The notes: generated by a model from the sequence alone, not told the origin. A stretch of 6,085 nucleotides of DNA from CAYVCG01 sp964449985 (GCA_964449985.1 CAYVCG010000087.1:1-6085), one strand, 5' to 3'; counted from the first letter of the stretch, positions 1-5,609 are shown. Translations and numbers: made by a program.

Positions 1-20
1 ATAAATAATCAAAGTTAATA

Positions 21-26
21 GAGGAG
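21..26 (+). promoter_or_regulatory. Ribosome binding site of asd, decides the start
   Basis: GAGGAG lies 8 nt before the ATG at 35. The reading frame is open further upstream and has a GTG at 26, but that GTG overlaps this SD and has no SD of its own, so ATG 35 is the start. No promoter can be seen in the few bases before it, so the transcription start lies outside the window or in an upstream gene. Confidence 0.8.
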
Positions 27-34
27 TGTTTTTT

Positions 35-1036
35 ATGAAGAAATATAACATAGCGGTTGTCGGCGCGACAGGCATGGTCGGAAGATCATTTTTAAGCATA
101 CTTGAAGAAAAAGATCTTCCCATTGAAAACTTTTATGTATTCGCTTCCGCTCGTTCAGCAGGAAATAAGATTACATTTAAGGGCAAGGAATATATCGTTG
201 AGGAATTAACAGAAACCTCTTTTGACAGAGGGATAGACATTGCTCTGTTTTCCGCAGGGGGTTCCACAAGCGAAAAATTTGCGCCGATTGCTGCTTCAAA
301 ATCATGCGTAGTTGTGGACAATTCTTCGTTCTGGCGCATGGACCCAAGCATTCCTCTTGTTGTTCCTGAGGTTAACCCCGAAGATATAGATTGGAACAAA
401 GGCATTATAGCGAACCCCAATTGTTCTACTATTCAGGCGGTTGTTGCTCTAAAACCCCTGCATGACAAATATCGTATTAAGCGTGTCGTTTATTCAACAT
501 ATCAAGCCGTTTCAGGAGCTGGCCGCGCCGGTTGGGTTGATCTTGAAGAAGGTTTAAAAGGCGGAGAAAACAAGAAGTTCCCACACCAAATAGCAGGAAA
601 CTGTATCCCTCATATCGATGTGTTTACTGATACGGGTTATACAAAAGAGGAAATCAAAATGATTGAAGAAACAAGAAAGATTCTTCATGAACCTGATTTA
701 AATGTTACTGCTACTACTGTTCGTGTGCCTGTTTATAACGGCCATAGCGAATCTATTAACGTTGAGTTTGAAAAGCAGTTTGACCTTGCTGAGCTTAAAG
801 AAGCTCTCAAAAATGCACCAGGCATTATTGTTATGGATGATGGTTCAAAGAATGAATATCCTTTAGCAACTATCGCTTCAGGAACTGACCCTGTTTATGT
901 CGGAAGAATAAGACGTGATTATAGCGTTGAAAGCGGAGCCAACCTTTGGGTTGTTGCAGACAATATTAGAAAAGGCGCTGCATTAAACGCTATCCAGATT
1001 GCTGAATGTATTATTAACAAAGGCCAAGAAGTTTAA
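35..1036 (+). CDS. asd: Aspartate-semialdehyde dehydrogenase
   Basis: This cytoplasmic enzyme reduces L-aspartyl-4-phosphate with NADPH to L-aspartate 4-semialdehyde, the branch point to lysine/diaminopimelate and to threonine/methionine. The product is 333 residues, normal for the family. The N-terminal Rossmann fold carries GATGMVG (residues 10-16). The catalytic cysteine is C130 in NPNCST, Q157 and SGAGR (160-164) form the active-site loop, and R230 with H237 in RVPVYNGHSES supply the substrate arginine and the acid/base histidine. The C-terminal part has the family's conserved GANLWVVADNIRKGAALNA stretch. The spacing of these motifs fits the asd group of Gram-positive bacteria. It is the first of three co-directional genes; dapA follows after 48 nt with no terminator between. 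Function is very well supported by motifs; co-transcription with dapA and dapB is inferred from spacing and pathway. Confidence 0.97.
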   Translation: MKKYNIAVVGATGMVGRSFLSILEEKDLPIENFYVFASARSAGNKITFKGKEYIVEELTETSFDRGIDIALFSAGGSTSEKFAPIAASKSCVVVDNSSFWRMDPSIPLVVPEVNPEDIDWNKGIIANPNCSTIQAVVALKPLHDKYRIKRVVYSTYQAVSGAGRAGWVDLEEGLKGGENKKFPHQIAGNCIPHIDVFTDTGYTKEEIKMIEETRKILHEPDLNVTATTVRVPVYNGHSESINVEFEKQFDLAELKEALKNAPGIIVMDDGSKNEYPLATIASGTDPVYVGRIRRDYSVESGANLWVVADNIRKGAALNAIQIAECIINKGQEV

Positions 1037-1084
1037 ATATCTTATTACTATAAAGGATTTTTATAAAAGCAGGAGGGTGATTTT

Positions 1085-1966
1085 ATGGCTATTTTTAAGG
1101 GTTCGGGTGTTGCTATAGTAACCCCGTTTAACGCTGACGGGACCGTTAACTATGATGTTTTCGGCGAATTAATAGAATTTCAAATTAAAAACGGCACAGA
1201 CGCAATCATCGTTTGCGGGACAACGGGAGAAGCCAGCACGCTTACCGATGACGAGCAAATAGAAACGATAAGATTTGCTGTTGATAAGGTTAACAAAAGA
1301 GTGCCTGTCATTGCTGGTGCTGGCAGCAACTATACAGACCACGGTATTGAATTATGCGTTGCCAGCCAGAAAGCCGGCGCAGACGCATTGCTGCTTGTTA
1401 CACCGTATTATAACAAAACGACACAAAAAGGTTTGATAGATCATTATACACACACAGCCAACAGCGTTGATATCCCGGTTATTTTATATAATGTTCCGGG
1501 AAGAACCGGCCTTAATATCAACCCTAGAACTGCCTATGAGCTTTCAAAGGTAGAAAACATCGTTGCGATTAAAGAAGCCAGCGGAAACATCTCCCAGATT
1601 GCAGAAGTGGCTTATTATTGCGATGGCAAGCTGGATTTATATTCCGGAAATGATGACCAAATTCTGCCGGTTCTTTCCTTAGGCGGTATCGGTGTTATAT
1701 CCGTTTCAGCAAATATTGCGCCTTATGACACACATGACATGGTTATGAAATACTTAAACGGCGATATAAAAGGCGCAACACAATTGCAGCTTAAATCCAT
1801 ACCGCTTGTTAAACAGCTTTTCTGTGAAGTTAATCCTATCCCTGTTAAAGCAGCTCTTAATATTATGGGCTTTAATGTAGGAGGATACAGGAAACCTCTT
1901 GTCGAGATGGACGAAAGCAATCTTGCCAACCTTAAAAAAGCCATGGCTGATTATGGCTTGATGTAA
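1085..1966 (+). CDS. dapA: 4-hydroxy-tetrahydrodipicolinate synthase
   Basis: Condenses pyruvate with aspartate semialdehyde, the product of the preceding gene, in the first committed step to diaminopimelate and lysine. The 293-residue length is typical of this TIM-barrel lyase. The Schiff-base lysine is K163 in AIKEAS. The catalytic triad is T46 (in GTTGE), Y109 (in TPYYN) and Y135 (in YNVPGRT), with R140 as the carboxylate-binding arginine; all sit exactly two residues later than in the E. coli enzyme. The start has the strongest SD in the cluster, AGGAGGGTGA at 1071-1080, 4 nt before the ATG. Other members of the class I aldolase family (N-acetylneuraminate lyase, 2-keto-3-deoxygluconate aldolase) are less likely given the triad and the position between asd and dapB. 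Whether lysine inhibits it cannot be judged from the sequence. Confidence 0.97.
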   Translation: MAIFKGSGVAIVTPFNADGTVNYDVFGELIEFQIKNGTDAIIVCGTTGEASTLTDDEQIETIRFAVDKVNKRVPVIAGAGSNYTDHGIELCVASQKAGADALLLVTPYYNKTTQKGLIDHYTHTANSVDIPVILYNVPGRTGLNINPRTAYELSKVENIVAIKEASGNISQIAEVAYYCDGKLDLYSGNDDQILPVLSLGGIGVISVSANIAPYDTHDMVMKYLNGDIKGATQLQLKSIPLVKQLFCEVNPIPVKAALNIMGFNVGGYRKPLVEMDESNLANLKKAMADYGLM

Positions 1967-2000
1967 TAGAATTTTCGGATACAGGCTGTTTCCAACGATG

Positions 2001-2034
2001 AGCCGGCCGGCAAATGCTAAACCTTATTCCGGCT
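2001..2034 (+). promoter_or_regulatory. Possible GC-rich mRNA hairpin between dapA and dapB
   Basis: AGCCGG (2001-2006) can pair with CCGGCT (2029-2034) across a 22-nt loop. No U-tract follows on either strand (the plus strand continues GCTAAAAAAA), so it is not an intrinsic terminator. It stands out as GC-rich in an AT-rich gap and lies about 30 nt upstream of the dapB start. It could be an RNA-processing or stability element, or chance; only six base pairs support it. Confidence 0.3.
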
Positions 2035-2066
2035 GCTAAAAAAATTAAAGGCTTGGTGTTTATTGT

Positions 2067-2828
2067 ATGATAAGAATAATTATGAACGGGTTCAATGGCA
2101 AAATGGGCAAAGCCGTTTGCAATATCGTTAAGGAAAGCAGCGATTGCGAAATAGTCGCGGGGATTGATGTTTTTCCGCCGCAAACAGGCAAACCGTTTCC
2201 AACGTATACCGATATAAACGATTGTGATATGGGGGCGGATGTTATCATTGATTTTTCCATATCCCATGCGGTTCCGGCTGTCATTCATTTTGCAGTGAAA
2301 AACAACATTCCTCTTGTTTTATGTACGACAGGGCTTTCACCGGAAACCCTTGAATTGGTCGAACAAGCATCAAAAAAAGTCGCCATCCTTCGCTCTGCCA
2401 ATATGTCCTTAGGCATAAACCTTATTGCAGACCTTTTATGCAAAATCGTTACAAAATTGAGCGATTCTAACTTCGATATAGAAATAGTCGAACGGCATCA
2501 CAATCAAAAGCTGGATGCCCCATCCGGCACAGCGTTGCTGCTTGCAGATGTTATTAATGAATGTGCCAGCGGAAAATTTGAATATATATATGACCGCACT
2601 AAGAAAAGAGAGAAACGCTCTGCCAATGAAATCGGTATTCATGCCGTTCGTGGCGGTTCTATTGTTGGTGATCATACGATTGTTTTCGCTGGGCATGACG
2701 AAACAATTGAAATCTCTCATAGCGCAACCTCAAAAGAAGTGTTTGCGGTTGGAGCTGTTAAGGCTGCAAGATTCTTGTGTGGTAAATCAGCAGGGTTATA
2801 CAGCATGAAAGATGTTATGGAGCAATAA
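2067..2828 (+). CDS. dapB: 4-hydroxy-tetrahydrodipicolinate reductase
   Basis: Reduces the dapA product with NAD(P)H to tetrahydrodipicolinate, the third consecutive step encoded here. The product is 253 residues, usual for the family. The N-terminal dinucleotide-binding loop is NGFNGKMGKAV (residues 7-17). The signature at 142-156 has the form E-R-H-H-x-x-K-L-D-A-P-S-G-T-A; by comparison with E. coli, H144 is the general acid/base and K148 the substrate lysine. Downstream, RGGSIVGDHTIVF (195-207) and the E-I-S-H-x-A region (215-220) match the conserved C-terminal half. The start is set by the conserved N-terminus. Its SD is weak (GGTG at 2055-2058, 8 nt before the ATG), in contrast to asd and dapA. 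It is probably the last gene of the cluster, because a hairpin with U-tract follows 15 nt after the stop codon. Confidence 0.97.
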   Translation: MIRIIMNGFNGKMGKAVCNIVKESSDCEIVAGIDVFPPQTGKPFPTYTDINDCDMGADVIIDFSISHAVPAVIHFAVKNNIPLVLCTTGLSPETLELVEQASKKVAILRSANMSLGINLIADLLCKIVTKLSDSNFDIEIVERHHNQKLDAPSGTALLLADVINECASGKFEYIYDRTKKREKRSANEIGIHAVRGGSIVGDHTIVFAGHDETIEISHSATSKEVFAVGAVKAARFLCGKSAGLYSMKDVMEQ

Positions 2829-2843
2829 TTTTATAATGCATAT

Positions 2844-2879
2844 AAAAAGACATTCGGATAATTTTCCAAATGTCTTTTT
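2844..2879. terminator. Bidirectional intrinsic terminator between dapB and the 41-residue gene
   Basis: AAAAAGACATT (2844-2854) pairs perfectly with AATGTCTTTTT (2869-2879). After one mismatch the stem is extended by GGA/TCC (2856-2858 with 2865-2867), leaving a 6-nt loop. The outer A/T run gives a U-tract in both directions. It sits between two convergent genes, dapB on plus and the small gene on minus, and is therefore read as a shared terminator. Confidence 0.88.
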
Positions 2880-2931
2880 ATTTATATTATTTGCAATTCA
2901 TTGGCATGAAATAAGGTAAAACAATTAAAGC

Positions 2932-3057
2932 CTACCACCACCAATTTCTGCCATACCAATAAGGATTGTAGAATCTGTTCCAACCCCATAATGCGTTGCC
3001 GCAGCCACCCCAGCCGCAGCCACCGCCCCAACCAAATCTGTAAGGAGAGTAAAACAT
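2932..3057 (-). CDS. Small aromatic- and glycine-rich protein of unknown function (41 residues)
   Basis: I do not recognise a family. The 41-residue product has 8 Trp, 5 Tyr, 3 Phe and 10 Gly, two Cys (C14, C19) inside GWGGGCGWGGCG, three Arg and no acidic residue, and ends in WWW. There is no transmembrane stretch or signal peptide. An in-frame start further upstream (3126) would add 23 residues, but ATG 3057 has a clear SD 7 nt before it (3065-3073) and the extension lacks this composition. Such Gly/Tyr/Trp-rich small proteins occur in spore coats and other insoluble assemblies of Firmicutes, so a structural or spore-surface role is a guess. A modified-peptide precursor is another possibility, but no modification enzyme lies nearby. 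It follows the ylbF-like gene on the same strand after 78 nt and ends before the shared terminator. Confidence 0.72.
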   Translation of the reverse strand: MFYSPYRFGWGGGCGWGGCGNALWGWNRFYNPYWYGRNWWW

Positions 3058-3064
3058 GTAATTG

Positions 3065-3073
3065 CACCTCTTT
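3065..3073 (-). promoter_or_regulatory. Ribosome binding site of the 41-residue gene
   Basis: On the minus strand this reads AAAGAGGTG, 7 nt before the ATG at 3057. It selects the short start over the in-frame ATG at 3126 and is the main evidence, along with the terminator, that this small frame is a real gene. Confidence 0.75.
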
Positions 3074-3090
3074 CTGTTTTTCTTTAGTAA

Positions 3091-3117
3091 TAGTTTATTC
3101 AAAAAATCAAAATGTGT
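3091..3117 (-). promoter_or_regulatory. Weak candidate mother-cell sigma (sigma-K-like) promoter for the 41-residue gene
   Basis: On the minus strand, AATAAACTA (3099-3091) matches the sigma-K -10 pattern CATA-N3-TA at five of six defined positions. An AC dinucleotide (3117-3116) lies 16 nt upstream, as in the sigma-K -35 pattern. Transcription would start near 3084, just upstream of the SD. The pattern is short and this AT-rich gap could produce it by chance. No convincing sigma-A promoter is seen in the same gap. Confidence 0.25.
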
Positions 3118-3135
3118 GACGAGCATGACATGTTT

Positions 3136-3471
3136 TTATCTTAATTTATTATTTAAGTTTTGATTTATGTTATTAAACACGTCTGAAATCAAGCCGCTTG
3201 CCCTTTCGCTTGCCGCGAAGTATTGCTTAAACTCCGGGATGGATGAAAGATATGTGTATTCATCGTTTAATTGCTTAAACAATTGTTCTGCTTCGTTTGG
3301 CCTAATGCTTTTGTCGCTCAAGCGTTTTTGATTCTGTTCAAACTGTTTAAGCCGCATTCCATTTTGTGAATTATAGTTGATTGAGCTTTTCGCCCTTTTA
3401 AGCTCAATATATTCACCGGTCTCTTCCAATGCCGTTACTAAATCATATATTGCCTTGTTTAAGTTGTTCAT
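3136..3471 (-). CDS. YlbF/YmcA-family (DUF964) small helical protein
   Basis: A 111-residue, almost wholly helical protein, charged and Gln/Asn-rich, without Cys or Trp. The order of features matches the YlbF/YmcA/YheA family: an N-terminal helix (about 3-19), a charged amphipathic helix around K25-R50, an acidic linker, a helix at 60-76, then the P-E-F-x-x-Y-x-x-A-x-E-R segment (79-90) leading to a final helix ending in Asn-rich residues. In Bacillus, YlbF and YmcA act with YaaT in a complex that affects sporulation, competence, biofilm formation and mRNA processing; YheA is a paralogue of unclear role. Which subgroup this belongs to cannot be decided by eye, so no gene symbol is given. The start ATG has GAGGTGA at 3479-3485, an SD contained in the terminator stem that follows glnS. 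Confidence 0.8.
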   Translation of the reverse strand: MNNLNKAIYDLVTALEETGEYIELKRAKSSINYNSQNGMRLKQFEQNQKRLSDKSIRPNEAEQLFKQLNDEYTYLSSIPEFKQYFAASERASGLISDVFNNINQNLNNKLR

Positions 3472-3509
3472 AAAAAAATCACCTCATATTATATATAAGA
3501 TGATTTTTT
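3472..3509 (-). terminator. Terminator of glnS overlapping the SD of the ylbF-like gene
   Basis: On the minus strand, positions 3509-3494 and 3488-3473 form a continuous 16-bp stem with two G-U wobbles and a 5-nt loop (TATAA). The strand ends in seven U at 3478-3472, and the ATG of the next gene begins directly at 3471. The stem starts 17 nt after the glnS stop, so it fits an intrinsic terminator for glnS. Its 3' arm contains GAGGTGA (3485-3479), the SD of the ylbF-like gene, so RNA reading through from glnS would have that SD paired. Confidence 0.8.
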
Positions 3510-3526
3510 AGATTTGCTACAAATTA

Positions 3527-5200
3527 TCAAACCGGCTTATATGAGCTTTTTAGCGAAACAATCCTATTAAACACAGCATTATCAGGCGCAGATAACTTCG
3601 AATCCAAACAAAAATAGCCGTTTCTTATAAACTGAAAACGATCATCCAAGCTGGCCTGTTTTATCGAAGGTTCTGCAACACTATTTTTTAAAACAATGAG
3701 TGAATTTTCATTTTTACGAACGCCAGTTTCGCTCGTTTCATCATCTAAAACAAGATAATCAAACAGCCTCGTCTCTATATTTACTGCATGTTTGCATGAA
3801 ACCCAATGAATCGTGCCTTTAACCTTTCTGCCGTTAAAACCGCTGCCGCTCTTTGTCTCCGGGTCATATGTGCAGTGGATTTCTGTTATATTGCTGCTTT
3901 CGTCCTTAACAATATCCGTGCATGTAATAAAGTATGCCCCTTTAAGCCGGACCTCTTTGCCTATGGAAAGACGGAAAAACTTTTTCGGCGCATCCTCCAT
4001 AAAGTCATCCCGCTCAATATAAATTTCCCTCGAGAATGGGACAAGGCGTTTGCCCATTTCCTCGTTTTCTGGGCTATTTTCGATCTCGAGCATCTCTGTT
4101 TGGTCTTCTGGATAGTTTGTTATAACAACCTTAACAGGATCAAGCACTGCCATAATAACAGAAGCTTTAGCCTTTAAATCCTCTCTTGCGCAAAACTCCA
4201 GCAACGACACATCAACCCGGCTTGAAGCCTTTGAAACCCCAATCCTTTCGCAAAAATCCCTAATCGATTCCGGCGTATAACCCCTACGCCTGAGGCCGGA
4301 AAGCGTCATCATTCTTGGGTCGTTCCAACCATCCACTGCTCCTGTCTCAACGAGCTCACGCATATAGCGTTTACCCATTATTGTATTTGTAAGAATCAGC
4401 TTGGCAAACTCCGTCTGTCTTGGCTTTAAATCAAATTCAAGCTCGTTTATAAACCAATCATACAATGGGCGGTGGTCTTCAAATTCAAGCGTACACAAAG
4501 AAGTTGTTACTTTTTCAAATGCATCCTCCAAAGGATGCGCATAGTCATACATAGGATAGATGCACCACTCATCTTTCGTTCTATGGTGCGGAATGTGGGC
4601 TATGCGATACATAATAGGGTCACGCATATTAATGTTTGGCGATGCCATATCTATTTTTGCTCTTAGCGTTAAGCTGCCGTCAGGGAATTCACCATTTTTC
4701 ATCCGCTCGAACAAATCCAGATTTTCTTCTATAGGGCGGTTTCTGTATGGGCTATCTTTTCCGGGTTGGCTCAAAGTCCCTCTATATTCCTTTATTTGAT
4801 CGCCTGTTAGCTCACACACATATGCCTTACCCTTCTTTATAAGCTTGACAGCACATTCATAAAACTTATCGAAATAATCAGAGGCATAGAACAGCCTGTC
4901 CTCCCAATCGAAGCCAAGCCATTTTATATCCTCCATTATAGAATTGACATACTCTTCATCCTCTTTAGCGGGATTCGTATCGTCAAAACGCAGGTTGCAT
5001 TTACCCCCATAAAGCTTTGCAATACCAAAGTTTAAGCAAACGGATTTGGCATGGCCGATATGCAGGTATCCGTTAGGCTCCGGCGGAAAACGCGTTATTA
5101 TAGCGCTTAAATTATCCTTTAAATCCTCTTGAATTATAGCGTGTATAAAGTTGCCCGTTGAATTAAGCCCAGTTTCGTTTAAATTCTGTGGTTCCGTCAC
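3527..5200 (-). CDS. glnS: Glutaminyl-tRNA synthetase
   Basis: Charges tRNA-Gln with glutamine using ATP in the cytoplasm. The 557-residue product is close to the 554 of E. coli and aligns along its whole length. The class I HIGH motif is in PPEPNGYLHIGHAKS (39-53), followed by FDDTNP (72-77), AKIDMASP (181-188), WCIYPMYDYAHP (212-223) and LCTLEF (235-240). The second class I motif is MGKR (275-278) where E. coli has MSKR. GLRRRGYT (302-309) and GTIHWVS (462-468) distinguish GlnRS from GluRS. The C-terminal beta-barrel anticodon-binding half runs from about 350 and ends with a conserved GYFCLDS (528-534). The start is GTG, fixed by a strong SD. Differences from E. coli at conserved places are G276 for Ser and TTS (232-234) for THS. 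It follows a small Cys/His protein gene by 38 nt, probably in one transcript. Confidence 0.97.
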   Translation of the reverse strand: MTEPQNLNETGLNSTGNFIHAIIQEDLKDNLSAIITRFPPEPNGYLHIGHAKSVCLNFGIAKLYGGKCNLRFDDTNPAKEDEEYVNSIMEDIKWLGFDWEDRLFYASDYFDKFYECAVKLIKKGKAYVCELTGDQIKEYRGTLSQPGKDSPYRNRPIEENLDLFERMKNGEFPDGSLTLRAKIDMASPNINMRDPIMYRIAHIPHHRTKDEWCIYPMYDYAHPLEDAFEKVTTSLCTLEFEDHRPLYDWFINELEFDLKPRQTEFAKLILTNTIMGKRYMRELVETGAVDGWNDPRMMTLSGLRRRGYTPESIRDFCERIGVSKASSRVDVSLLEFCAREDLKAKASVIMAVLDPVKVVITNYPEDQTEMLEIENSPENEEMGKRLVPFSREIYIERDDFMEDAPKKFFRLSIGKEVRLKGAYFITCTDIVKDESSNITEIHCTYDPETKSGSGFNGRKVKGTIHWVSCKHAVNIETRLFDYLVLDDETSETGVRKNENSLIVLKNSVAEPSIKQASLDDRFQFIRNGYFCLDSKLSAPDNAVFNRIVSLKSSYKPV

Positions 5201-5207
5201 TTAGGTT

Positions 5208-5215
5208 CCTCCTTT
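5208..5215 (-). promoter_or_regulatory. Ribosome binding site of glnS, supports a GTG start
   Basis: On the minus strand AAAGGAGG lies 7 nt before the GTG at 5200. This near-perfect SD at ideal spacing fixes the non-ATG start. The encoded N-terminus has the usual short lead before the N-F-I-H-x-I-I segment of GlnRS. Confidence 0.88.
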
Positions 5216-5238
5216 GTTTTTTCTAAGCTTTTGTTTTT

Positions 5239-5466
5239 CTATAAGCTTTTGCTTTCAAAATCATCATGATAAAAAACATCATTGCAATAAGGGCACGCCC
5301 CAAATTTTATAATTTTATCACTTTGCTCTGTCATAAGCTTATAATCAAGCATTACTTTAACCTGAGAGCCATGAACAGCGCATGAATGCGTTTCGTAAAA
5401 AAAATTTTTAGAAATCCGCATAGTTTCTGCGGCATTTAGCGTATCCTTTATTTTATTTAAATCCAA
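5239..5466 (-). CDS. Small protein with C-x2-H and C-x2-C pairs, unknown function
   Basis: I do not recognise a family. Taken from TTG 5466 the product is 75 residues, with C29-A-V-H32 and C58-P-Y-C61, separated by about 25 residues; this layout suggests a small zinc-binding fold. The N-terminal part looks helical and the tail (after C61) is acidic and aromatic. The start is uncertain. TTG 5466 has AAGGGG 9 nt upstream and lies after the leader hairpin. TTG 5514 gives 91 residues but lies inside the hairpin with its SD only 2 nt away. ATG 5421 (60 residues) has no SD. It lies between a sigma-A-like promoter and glnS, ends 38 nt before the glnS start and has no terminator after it, so it is likely co-transcribed with glnS. 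Coding status rests on the open frame, the paired Cys/His residues and the position. Confidence 0.55.
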   Translation of the reverse strand: MDLNKIKDTLNAAETMRISKNFFYETHSCAVHGSQVKVMLDYKLMTEQSDKIIKFGACPYCNDVFYHDDFESKSL

Positions 5467-5489
5467 ACCGTCCAACCCCTTATATATTT

Positions 5490-5518
5490 GAAAAAGACTT
5501 TGCGAAGCTTGCAAAGTC
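5490..5518 (-). terminator. Terminator-like hairpin in the leader of the glnS unit (possible attenuator)
   Basis: On the minus strand GACTTTGC (5518-5511) pairs with GCAAAGTC (5503-5496) over a 7-nt loop, and five U follow directly (5495-5491). Two G-U pairs can extend the base. The shape is that of a rho-independent terminator reading leftward. It lies about 20 nt after the expected transcription start and before the first gene of the unit, so it would end transcripts early unless bypassed. No T-box signature sequence is present, and the leader is far too short for one. Confidence 0.7.
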
Positions 5519-5543
5519 CTTCGATGGCTGTTGAATCTTTTTA

Positions 5544-5572
5544 AATATACTATATACTCATTGTTTCGTCAA
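5544..5572 (-). promoter_or_regulatory. Sigma-A type promoter of the glnS unit
   Basis: On the minus strand TTGACG (5572-5567) and TATATT (5549-5544) are separated by exactly 17 nt; each differs from consensus (TTGACA, TATAAT) in one or two positions. The expected start of transcription is near 5537, giving a leader of about 70 nt to the TTG at 5466. It is the only good housekeeping promoter I can find in the window. Confidence 0.72.
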
Positions 5573-5573
5573 C

Positions 5574-5609
5574 ATTGCTTTCTAAATAAAATGCTGATGA
5601 TAAAGCAAT
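5574..5609. repeat. 8-bp inverted repeat between divergent genes, possible operator
   Basis: ATTGCTTT (5574-5581) and AAAGCAAT (5602-5609) are perfect inverted copies separated by 20 nt. The left arm starts one base upstream of the -35 box of the glnS-unit promoter, and the pair lies in the gap shared with the divergent acetyltransferase gene. The centre-to-centre distance of 28 nt is between two and three helical turns, so it is not an ideal dimer operator. It may be chance in AT-rich DNA. Confidence 0.3.

Noticed and set aside
133..420. Open frame on the minus strand inside asd
   Set aside because: Shadow of the strongly supported asd gene; no SD and no recognisable protein. The same applies to minus-strand frames at 1723-1944, 1932-2288, 2060-2284 and 2436-2720, to the plus-strand frame at 2515-2808, and to plus-strand frames inside glnS (3806-4177, 3813-4022, 4472-4666, 4560-4799).
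1049..1065. TATAAA/TTTATA hairpin between asd and dapA
   Set aside because: Six A/T pairs only, and no U-tract; too weak to be a terminator or a meaningful structure.
1998..2039. 13-codon frame between dapA and dapB, possible leader peptide
   Set aside because: Starts at an ATG with no SD, has no run of lysine codons, and no terminator/antiterminator pair follows.
2882..3067. Alternative minus-strand frame over the 41-residue gene
   Set aside because: It overlaps in another frame, has no SD matching its start, and lacks the striking composition of the SD-supported frame.
3109..3135. Possible terminator after the ylbF-like gene
   Set aside because: Only 4 plus 3 A/T-rich pairs with a bulged C and a loop of about 12 nt; T-rich DNA follows on the minus strand but the stem is not convincing.
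5224..5251. Two direct copies of TAAGCTTTTG at the end of the small Cys/His gene
   Set aside because: A single 10-bp pair in AT-rich DNA with no further copies; no reason to treat it as a functional repeat.
5490..5572. T-box riboswitch controlling glnS
   Set aside because: The leader is about 70 nt and lacks the conserved T-box sequence and specifier stem, so it cannot be a T-box.
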